From: Streptomyces sp. NBC_00390
Lineage (GTDB): Bacteria > Actinomycetota > Actinomycetes > Streptomycetales > Streptomycetaceae
DNA length: 64,000 nucleotides
NCBI RefSeq assembly: GCF_036057275.1
Contig: NZ_CP107945.1
Span: forward strand, 2,046,001 to 2,110,000
Direction of reading: 5' to 3'
Shown here: positions 58,167 through 64,000 of the stretch, piece after piece
Layout: each line of letters starts with the position of its first letter
Numbering within the stretch: position 1 is the stretch's first letter
Translations under genes and position numbers: made by a program
Notes under the pieces: generated by a model
Database searches by the model: none
The model's input: the letters and a program-made list of their open reading frames with translations, nothing else
What the model was told of the DNA's origin: nothing

Positions 58167-59405
58167 ATGCCCACCATGAGGGATGCCAAGAATCTTGACA
58201 TGGCAGATCCTCTGTATTCGCGGCGAGAAAAGTTTCTGCTTCCGGATGGGACCATCTATTTGGACGGGAACTCTCTGGGTGCACTCTCCAGCCGCGTACC
58301 GGCGACGTTGGAGAAGGCGGTTCGCGACCAGTGGGGCAATCACCTGATTGCGGCATGGACCGAGGACGACTGGTGGGGCGCACCGCTGCGGATCGGCGAC
58401 CGCATCGGCCGCTTGCTCGGTGCTGCGCCCGGGCAGATCACGGTGGGTGAGTCGACCTCCGTCCAGACGTTCAACGCCTTGGTGGGAGCTGCGCGGCTAC
58501 GACCGGGGCGCACGCTGTTGGTCACGGATCCCGACCACTTTCCGACCAACCGTTACCTTGCGCAGTCGGCGGCCGGCCTGTGCGGGCTGGATGTCATCGC
58601 TGTACCGGTGCCGGACGTGCACGACTTCCTTCGGGAACACGGCGAGCGCGTGGCCGTCGTCTCCTACGGGGCGGTGGACTTCCGCACCGGACGGTTGTGG
58701 GACGCAGCCGATGTCACCGCCGCCGCTCACGCGGCGGGCGCGGTGGTGGTGTGGGACCTGTGTCATGCCGCGGGCGCGCTGCCTGTCGAGCTCGACGAAC
58801 AGGGTGTCGACATCGCCGTGGGCTGTACGTACAAGTACCTGTCCGGAGGCCCTGGCTCCCCCGCGTTCATATACGTGGCGCGGACTCATCACGGAACCTT
58901 CGAGCCGCCGCTCACCGGTTGGCACGGCCACGCCCGTCCCTTCCTTATGGAGCGGGACTTCGAGCCGGCGCCCGGTATCTCGCGGACCAGGATCGGTACG
59001 CCCCATGTGCTGTCTCTTCTCGCTCTCGAAGCGGCCTTGGAGGCTTTCGACGGCGTCGAGATGGCCGATGTGCGCGCCAAGAGCCTCTCGCTCGGCGACT
59101 TCTTCATCGAGTGCGTCGACCAACACCTTGTGTCCTTGGGCTTCGACCTGGTGACTCCGAGGGAACCCGGCCTGCGGGGGAGCCAGGTGACACTGGCTCA
59201 CCCGGAAGCCCACGCACTCATGAGGGCCCTGATCGCCAGAAGGGTCATCGGGGACGTGCGGCCCCCGAACATGCTGCGCTTCGGCTACAACGCGCTGTAC
59301 ATCTCCCATGCCGACGTCCATCAGGCGGTGACGACGCTGCGCGACGTCGTGCTCTCCGGTGAACACCACGACTCCCGGTTCCAGACACCTACGCTGATCA
59401 CCTGA
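58167..59405 (+). CDS. kynU: Kynureninase
   Basis: A 412-aa PLP enzyme, normal length. N-terminal YLDGNSLGAL; Asp197 in VWDLCHAAGALPVEL binds the pyridine N; PLP lysine Lys223 in CTYKYLSGGPGSPAF; later PPLTGWHGHARPF and GTPHVLSLLALEAAL. It cleaves kynurenine to anthranilate and alanine, or 3-hydroxykynurenine to 3-hydroxyanthranilate. AGAGGTG precedes ATG 58167. It is the only rightward gene in this block and ends at a bidirectional hairpin. Its product is the likely aromatic building block of cluster B. Confidence 0.92.
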   Translation: MPTMRDAKNLDMADPLYSRREKFLLPDGTIYLDGNSLGALSSRVPATLEKAVRDQWGNHLIAAWTEDDWWGAPLRIGDRIGRLLGAAPGQITVGESTSVQTFNALVGAARLRPGRTLLVTDPDHFPTNRYLAQSAAGLCGLDVIAVPVPDVHDFLREHGERVAVVSYGAVDFRTGRLWDAADVTAAAHAAGAVVVWDLCHAAGALPVELDEQGVDIAVGCTYKYLSGGPGSPAFIYVARTHHGTFEPPLTGWHGHARPFLMERDFEPAPGISRTRIGTPHVLSLLALEAALEAFDGVEMADVRAKSLSLGDFFIECVDQHLVSLGFDLVTPREPGLRGSQVTLAHPEAHALMRALIARRVIGDVRPPNMLRFGYNALYISHADVHQAVTTLRDVVLSGEHHDSRFQTPTLIT

Positions 59406-59416
59406 CGGGAGGCGGA

Positions 59417-59457
59417 CGGTGCTGTGCTCGGACCGGCCTTGTCCGAACACAGCACCG
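59417..59457. terminator. 17-bp hairpin between kynureninase and methyltransferase genes
   Basis: 59417-59433 pairs with 59441-59457 with 16 of 17 bases matched and a 7-nt loop, between the convergent stops at 59405 and 59470. Confidence 0.8.
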
Positions 59458-59469
59458 CTGCCTCTTGCC

Positions 59470-60513
59470 TCAGCTCTTGTAGGCCTCGATGACTCCATGG
59501 GGTGTCCAGGAGTTGATCGTGACCCTGTTGATCTTGGAGAACCCGCAGTGCCGCAGCCACTCCTCGTAGTGCTGCCACGGGTAGAGGGTGCTGCCGCGGA
59601 AAGGCAGCGTGGCGAAGTAGACGCTGTCCAGTCCGGCGTACAGCGGGCCGGTGCCGTCGTCGTCGGAGAAGGCGTTGAAGATGAGCACACGGGCTCCGTC
59701 GGCCATGGCGTCGAACGCCTTGCCGAGCAGGGCCTTGTTCTGCTCCGGAGTCCAGATCACCAGCTGGTGCGCGAACAGAATGCAGTCGTAGCCGGTCGGG
59801 TAGGCATCGTCGAACAGGTCCGCGGAATGGGTGTCGATGCGGTCGGCCAGACCGCTCCGGGCGATCTTGTCCTTGGCGACTTCAAGCGCACCGGGTCGGT
59901 CGAGGACGGTGATGCGCAGATGCTCGTGGGCCGATGCGAGGGCAATCGCGTTGACCGCGTCCCCACCACCGACATCGAGCACCCGCCGGACCTGTGAGTA
60001 GTCCACGCCGTCGAGCAGCACCGGATTCGACAGAGTGGACCAGGAGTTCATGCACCGGTAGAACAGCTGCTCGAGACCTTCGGTGTTGGCCAGACGGGTG
60101 TAGAGGTCCTGCGTGTCGCCCGGGAAGTGGCGCACACCGATGTTCTCGCCCGTGCGCAGCGACTCTGCATAGTCCATGGCCGGCAGGTAGGCGATCCGGG
60201 CCTGGAACTCCACGATGTCCCTGAGCACCTGCCAACTGCCTTCACGGAACGCCTCCTCCACGATCTCGCAGTTCCGGTAGCCGTCAGGGCCCTTTGTCGT
60301 GAGGCCCAGCGAGGTCGTCCCCAGCAGCAGCACCTGAGCGGAGCGCGTGCTCAGTCCGGTACCCGCCGCAACGGAGTCCGCCGGGGCCCCCGGCGCGCTG
60401 TGCAGATATTCGAAGAGCCCGAGCTCGCATGCGGCATTGAGTTGCTGAAACGCGGCGTGCCCGAACAGGATGGGCACCAGCCCGCGCATGGTCAGGGTAG
60501 GGGCGGCAGTCAC
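59470..60513 (-). CDS. O-/C-methyltransferase of the dimerising class II type (cluster B)
   Basis: A 347-aa methyltransferase with an N-terminal winged-helix dimerisation domain (FGHAAFQQLNAACELGLFEYL, GLSTRSAQVLLLGTTSLGL) and a SAM domain (VRRVLDVGGGDAVNAIALA, ITVLDRPGALEVAKDKI, DCILFAHQLVIWTPEQN). The usual catalytic His-Glu/Asp of plant-type O-methyltransferases is not obvious. Enzymes of this class methylate 3-hydroxykynurenine at carbon in actinomycin/sibiromycin-type pathways (SibL-like), so a kynurenine or anthranilate substrate is plausible from its position between the kynureninase and dioxygenase genes. GTG 60513 has GGAGGG upstream. Confidence 0.8.
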   Translation of the reverse strand: MTAAPTLTMRGLVPILFGHAAFQQLNAACELGLFEYLHSAPGAPADSVAAGTGLSTRSAQVLLLGTTSLGLTTKGPDGYRNCEIVEEAFREGSWQVLRDIVEFQARIAYLPAMDYAESLRTGENIGVRHFPGDTQDLYTRLANTEGLEQLFYRCMNSWSTLSNPVLLDGVDYSQVRRVLDVGGGDAVNAIALASAHEHLRITVLDRPGALEVAKDKIARSGLADRIDTHSADLFDDAYPTGYDCILFAHQLVIWTPEQNKALLGKAFDAMADGARVLIFNAFSDDDGTGPLYAGLDSVYFATLPFRGSTLYPWQHYEEWLRHCGFSKINRVTINSWTPHGVIEAYKS

Positions 60514-60549
60514 GACCAGCCCTCCAGTCTGAGTCGATGGGATGGGGAG

Positions 60550-61392
60550 TCACAGGAGTGTGCGGACAGCCCACAGTTCGGGAAAGAAGCGGTGCTCGTT
60601 CACCGAACGAAGCCAGTCCAGGCCCGTTGTGCCGCCCGTTCCGGGCTTGCTGCCGAGCATGCGTTCCACCACGAGGAGATGGGTCGCGCGCCAGTGGGAG
60701 AACTGGTACGACACCTCGGTCAGCATCTCCGCGAGCCGATGGGCCTGTCGCCAGCGACCCGGCTCCTTGTAGACGGCGAGCCATGCCTGTTCCACGTCCG
60801 TGCTGGGCGTGTACGGCGCACCGGGCGCACGCTCGTAGACGTCTCGCGGAATCGTGGCTCCCAGGCGCACCAGCAGGCTCAGCGCTTCGTCGTAGAGACT
60901 CGGGGCGCGGAACGCCTTCGTGAGTTCTGGATAGAGGTCCATGTAGCCGGAACACTGAGCCACGGTCCGAGGGTCCTTGTTGCCGAGCGTGAATTCCAGT
61001 GCCCGGTACATGAAGGACTGAGTGCCTGATGCCTCACCGAGGATGTCGCGGAAAGCAAGGAATTCATCCGGGGACAGCGCCGTCATCGTGTCCCATACGT
61101 TCACCAGGAGCCGCTGGGCACGCACGGCACGCGAGAGACTCTCGCACGCCTGGTCGACCTGGCTCTCGCGAAGCTGTTCACGAGCCTGGTCAACCTCCAC
61201 GAGCACAGCGCGGAACAGCAGTTCCTTGACATGGCTTATGAGCAGGAACGTCAATTCCCGTGGTGAATCGGATCGAGGTTGCTGCAATTCGTGCAGTCTG
61301 TCCATGTGGGCGTAAGTGACGTAGGGGGGTGCGCCCTCACTGCCGTGCTGCAGCACTGGACAGGAACTCGGCTGCTCCATGTTGGTCTTCAT
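60550..61392 (-). CDS. kynA: Tryptophan 2,3-dioxygenase
   Basis: A 280-aa heme dioxygenase. Substrate-side His54 in FLLISHVKELLFR, SGTQSFMYRALEFTLGNKD (conserved SGxQSxxYRxxEFxxG), and the axial ligand His238 in WRATHLLVVERMLGSKPGTGGTTGLDWLR. It opens the indole of tryptophan to N-formylkynurenine, the first step of the kynurenine arm. Sequence is somewhat diverged from housekeeping TDO (SHVKELLFR instead of QHQxxELWF), as in other pathway-dedicated copies. It sits 36 bp before the methyltransferase gene. Confidence 0.9.
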   Translation of the reverse strand: MKTNMEQPSSCPVLQHGSEGAPPYVTYAHMDRLHELQQPRSDSPRELTFLLISHVKELLFRAVLVEVDQAREQLRESQVDQACESLSRAVRAQRLLVNVWDTMTALSPDEFLAFRDILGEASGTQSFMYRALEFTLGNKDPRTVAQCSGYMDLYPELTKAFRAPSLYDEALSLLVRLGATIPRDVYERAPGAPYTPSTDVEQAWLAVYKEPGRWRQAHRLAEMLTEVSYQFSHWRATHLLVVERMLGSKPGTGGTTGLDWLRSVNEHRFFPELWAVRTLL

Positions 61393-61457
61393 TTCTCCAA
61401 AGGCCAGGCTCTGGTGGACGCTTGCGAAGTCATCGGATTCGGCAGATGCTCAGCGGG

Positions 61458-62105
61458 TCAGTGCACCGGTTCGAGGTCCCCCGCCAGTCGGGCACGGGCG
61501 GATTCGAACAGTTTGACGAAATCAGGGTCGAGGCGGTCCGGCTTCTCGTAATGCCGTCCATGGCGACGCTCGTATTCTGCGAACCAGAAATCGTCGGCGT
61601 GCAGGAAGAGGATGTCGTGCAGAGCCATGTTCCGTACGGCGAACAACGGCACGGGCGACCTGTTGACGGGGAACCCGCTGTTGCGTGCTGCCGGCTCTTC
61701 GCAGGTCGGGTGGAACTGCCCCAGCATGCAACCGCTGGCCACGACACGGTCCTTGGTGAGCTCATGCGCCTTGTCGATCAACCAGTAGGCCTCGCGCGGC
61801 AGATCCGGCACCGCTACCACGAGGGAGTGCAGGTTGGGGTTCTTCGATCCCCACTCGTGGGTGGCGAAGGACTCGACTGCGTTTTCGACAATTCGCATCA
61901 TGTGTGAGAGGCCGAACTCCGGCCGCCATTCTGCCGTGTACAGCACGAGACAGCCGGCTCTCCGGGATGGCTCGACGAACGGACACACAGCACCACTGCG
62001 CCCCAGTTCTGCATGGGGCTTGGTTATGTAGCTTCCCAGCCAGTCATCAATCAGCTTGGTCACATCTGGAGTCGGCTCTGTCAGCGTGATATCAATGTCC
62101 GGCAC
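61458..62105 (-). CDS. Conserved protein of unknown function in the kynurenine operon (DUF6875-like)
   Basis: A 215-aa protein with no enzyme motif I can name. The core reads RVVASGCMLGQFHPTCEEP, then NSGFPVNRSPVPLFAVRNMALHDILFLH. FHP, Cys and several Arg/His look conserved-type. I recall similar natural-product-cluster proteins as DUF6875, but that is from memory. It heads the leftward operon with TDO and the methyltransferase (65 bp gap), so it probably acts on tryptophan, a kynurenine or the product. Start GTG 62105, with a weak ribosome site. Confidence 0.65.
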   Translation of the reverse strand: MPDIDITLTEPTPDVTKLIDDWLGSYITKPHAELGRSGAVCPFVEPSRRAGCLVLYTAEWRPEFGLSHMMRIVENAVESFATHEWGSKNPNLHSLVVAVPDLPREAYWLIDKAHELTKDRVVASGCMLGQFHPTCEEPAARNSGFPVNRSPVPLFAVRNMALHDILFLHADDFWFAEYERRHGRHYEKPDRLDPDFVKLFESARARLAGDLEPVH

Positions 62106-62764
62106 TGTTTCGCTTTCAAGTCGTGTAGGAGCGGTCCGGGCCCTCCTGTGGAGACCGTCGCATCAAGGAGGCTCAACAGGAAAAAGAGGGGCGACGTAAG
62201 TACCCTTCGACGTTGCTCGCAGCACCGGTTCCGGCATGGTGCCGATGAAACACGTCGCCTCGCCGGTCGGCAGAGTCAATGGGAATTGCAGGGAAAGCGC
62301 TGTCCTTGACCCCATCCATTGGCTCTGAGCGCGCTTGCGCAAGGTCGTACGGTTCGGTTCATTTGACGTGGTCCCGCGTCAGTTCAGGTACGACTTTGTC
62401 AGATAACGCCCATCGAGAGTAGGCCCTTTATGGCCGACGGCGGCCATGGCCACCCATGGACACAATTGTCGAGACGCAGAGACATGTCCCCGGGTACGTA
62501 CGCAAACCTTGGCGGTGGCCGAGGCTGCTGCGCCGACAAGAGCCTGTCGGAATGCAACTGATGTCGTCACGCCGGCGGGCATCGAAGGCGAGGCCGTGCT
62601 CGGTCACGCCGGTCCGGTCATGACGGCCGGATGGAGCCGGGGACGGAAGGAGCGGGAGCCTGAGGACCTGATCGAGGTCCGGACGCTGTACCTGGCCGGT
62701 CCCGAGGGCCGGTCCGTCACCGTTCCCTCGCGCTCATCAGGGGCAGGGGCGGCCGGTCTGCAGG
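62106..62764. other. Intergenic region, right edge of cluster B
   Basis: About 660 bp with no firm gene. It should hold the promoter of the leftward operon. Between about 62620 and 62740 a rightward frame (LIEVRTLYLAGPEGRSVTVP) shows coding-like bias and could be the broken 5' part of the gene that follows. Confidence 0.4.
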
Positions 62765-63397
62765 GTGGTGGCAGGCGCGGTGATGATGGTGTCGAGCCCG
62801 TCCCGGGTGTTCGCCAGGTTGCCGATCCCCACCGCGGCCATCGCCCGGGTCCGTGCCGAGGGACGGTCCGTCGAGGTGAGGGCTCTGGCCGGCGCCACGC
62901 CGTCCGTCCACCGGATAGAGGACGTGAGCGAGGCCGACGCCACCGTCTTCGCCGACGCCGTGAACGCGCTGTTGCCCGAGCGGACCGAGGAGATCGACGG
63001 CTCCGCCCTCGTCATCCTGCGCACCTTCATCCCTTCCCGGCGCGAGAAGTTCATGCGCGGCCTCAAGTGGTTCGTGTTCGGCTGCCTCGGAGTGGTCGTC
63101 GCCGTGTGCGTGACTGCCGGGATCGCGGGGGACGCGGGCCTCGCCATCGGCGTCATCACGACCGCGGGCCTCGCCATCGGCGTCATCACGACCGCGGGCC
63201 TCGGGGTCGGCGTGTGGGCCGCCCCGCGAGCCTTGGGGGCCCTGCGAGTGCGTTCCTTCGCGGCTGGACGGCAAGCGAGCCCTCAGCCCGTCAGGCGTCG
63301 AAGCGGTGGCGGGAGGCCTCGATGTGACCGAGGTACTGGTGGGTCCAGTCGCACAGTCCGTCGATCGTCACCCGCAGGGCCTGGCCCGGCTCGGTGA
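62765..63397 (+). CDS. Hypothetical membrane protein, possibly frameshifted
   Basis: About 210 residues. The soluble part (ARVRAEGRSVEVRALAG, HRIEDVSEADATVFADAVNALLPER) and one or two membrane helices (LKWFVFGCLGVVVAVCVTAG, LAIGVITTAGLAIGVITTAGLGVGVW) look real. The start is uncertain (GTG 62765 or ATG 62783). Coding-like sequence just upstream is in another frame, and the 3' end runs 107 bp into the opposing HxlR gene. Both suggest frameshifts. A 30-bp tandem repeat lies in the membrane segment. No function recognised. Confidence 0.45.
   Translation: MVAGAVMMVSSPSRVFARLPIPTAAIARVRAEGRSVEVRALAGATPSVHRIEDVSEADATVFADAVNALLPERTEEIDGSALVILRTFIPSRREKFMRGLKWFVFGCLGVVVAVCVTAGIAGDAGLAIGVITTAGLAIGVITTAGLGVGVWAAPRALGALRVRSFAAGRQASPQPVRRRSGGGRPRCDRGTGGSSRTVRRSSPAGPGPAR
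63134..63211 (+). repeat. 30-bp tandem repeat in a membrane segment
   Basis: The unit beginning GCGGGCCTCGCCATCGGCGT is present at 63134-63163 and again, identical, at 63164-63193, followed by a degenerate third partial copy to about 63211. It encodes repeated AGLAIGVITT, so length changes keep the frame. Confidence 0.85.
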
Positions 63398-63671
63398 GGG
63401 TGTACTCGACCCGCGGCGGCACGACGGGGTGCACCGTCCGCTCGACCAGACCGTTGCGCTCCAGCATGCGCAGGTTCTGGGTCAGCATCTTGTGGCTGAC
63501 GCCGTCGATCTCGTTCCGCAACTCGCTGAAGCGCAGGGTGCGTTCACCGAGAGACTCGATGATCAGGAGCGCCCACTTGTTGGCGATGTCCGAGAAGATC
63601 TCCCGCCCCAGAGAGTCCGCACGCCTCAGGTCCGCGCCCTCGGGCGAGCTGCTGAACTGCTTGGTCACCAT
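63291..63671 (-). CDS. HxlR-family regulator
   Basis: A 126-aa winged-helix regulator: IFSDIANKWALLIIESLGERTLRFSELRNEIDGVSHKMLTQNLRMLERNGLVERTVHPVVPPRVEYTLTEPGQAL is the classic HxlR pattern. It lacks the N-terminal Cys of redox-sensing HypR types. Divergent from the RidA gene across 110 bp, which it probably controls. Confidence 0.93.
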   Translation of the reverse strand: MVTKQFSSSPEGADLRRADSLGREIFSDIANKWALLIIESLGERTLRFSELRNEIDGVSHKMLTQNLRMLERNGLVERTVHPVVPPRVEYTLTEPGQALRVTIDGLCDWTHQYLGHIEASRHRFDA

Positions 63672-63781
63672 CAGGTTCCCCAGTCACCGAAAAGTGCGTT
63701 CTTCCATGTCAGCGGTCACTCTCCTACGGTTTCCGAGTAACTGCAAGAGAGCGACTCTCACAGCAATGGAGGCAGGCAGCA
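63672..63781. promoter_or_regulatory. Divergent hxlR-ridA promoter region
   Basis: 110 bp of AT-richer sequence. GAGAG-CGA-CTCTC (63747-63759) is a short palindrome that might be an HxlR site; it is too short to be convincing. GGAGG precedes the RidA start. Confidence 0.4.
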
Positions 63782-64000
63782 ATGGCCATCACCCTGGTGA
63801 ACCCCAACGGATTGCCGGAAATCGACGCCTACCGGCAGGTGTCGATCGCGACCGGGTCGAAGCTGGTCTTCATCGCCGGGCAGGTCGCCTGCGACGTCGA
63901 CGGTGTCACGGTCGGCGAAGGCGACCTCGCCGCTCAGGTCGAGCAGTGCTACCTCAACATCGGCACCGCCCTGGCCGCGGCCGGCGCTTCCTTCGACGAC
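63782..64000 (+). CDS. RidA/YjgF-family protein (3' end outside window)
   Basis: 73 codons to the window edge: VNPNGLPEIDAYRQVSIATGSKLVFIAGQVACDVDG, then LAAQVEQCYLNIGTALAAAGAS. This is the N-terminal half of a RidA-family protein (imine/enamine deaminase fold). Divergent HxlR/RidA pairs are common. Start ATG 63782 with GGAGG upstream. Confidence 0.88.
   Translation, partial: MAITLVNPNGLPEIDAYRQVSIATGSKLVFIAGQVACDVDGVTVGEGDLAAQVEQCYLNIGTALAAAGASFDD

Noticed and set aside
1..64000. tRNA, rRNA, CRISPR array or riboswitch
   Set aside because: I scanned for cloverleaf-like ends, regularly spaced repeats and known leader motifs and saw none; a covariance-model search would be decisive.

Overview
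The window is high-GC actinobacterial DNA, almost certainly from a Streptomyces. The reasons are strong G/C bias at third codon positions, many GTG starts, ATGA/GTGA translational overlaps, a SARP regulator, XRE-NB-ARC and LuxR-type regulators, a LAxTG sortase substrate, and TTA (bldA-type) codons in two regulators. It has the mosaic look of an accessory chromosome region. No rRNA, tRNA or CRISPR array was seen.

Layout. 1-1.2 kb: an XRE/NB-ARC regulator cut by the left edge. 1.7-8.1 kb: a compact biosynthetic cassette of EntD-type phosphopantetheinyl transferase, divergent TrmB/LuxR-type regulator, MFS exporter, divergent KAS III-like enzyme, free-standing carrier protein and stand-alone adenylation enzyme, closed by a perfect hairpin. 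8.2-17.8 kb: a HAAS-type membrane protein with PadR regulator, thiolase, a PCu(A)C-like remnant, a Cys-rich small protein, CopZ, a three-gene metal ABC transporter, a SUKH protein and an ArsR operon. 17.9-21.6 kb: an ArsR-led operon (ArsR, SulP, PPOX-like, RsbW-like kinase, STAS, PhnA-like) with a palindromic operator. 21.8-28.9 kb: 'cluster A' (acyl-CoA ligase, two-lobed class III CoA transferase, acyl-CoA dehydrogenase, MFS, GH88-like). 29-31.2 kb: a His/Met-rich membrane protein, ECF sigma factor and small proteins. 31.4-36.4 kb: a SARP and an imine-reductase-like gene, each with direct repeats at an exact 11-bp period upstream. 36.5-42 kb: decayed DNA (a phosphopantetheinyl transferase pseudogene, a TnpB element, an IS630-like remnant) around an Fe-S oxidoreductase. 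42-43.3 kb: a sortase substrate.

43.9-62.1 kb is the most interesting part, 'cluster B'. It holds a polyprenyl diphosphate synthase, TTA-containing regulator, MMPL exporter, P450 with an altered I-helix, divergent UbiA-family enzyme, two AMP-forming ligases, two methyltransferases, a CoA transferase paralogous to that of cluster A, and a kynurenine arm (tryptophan 2,3-dioxygenase, kynurenine formamidase, kynureninase) plus a 215-aa protein of unknown function. The simplest reading is tryptophan to kynurenine to anthranilate (possibly methylated or hydroxylated), activated by a ligase and joined to a C15/C20 isoprenoid that the UbiA enzyme transfers or cyclises and the P450 tailors: an anthranilate-terpenoid hybrid pathway. 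No classical terpene cyclase, halogenase or flavin kynurenine 3-monooxygenase is visible.

62.1-64 kb: a small membrane protein with a 30-bp tandem repeat, an HxlR regulator, and a divergent RidA gene cut by the right edge. All functional calls come from reading the sequence and from recalled family motifs; no database search was run.
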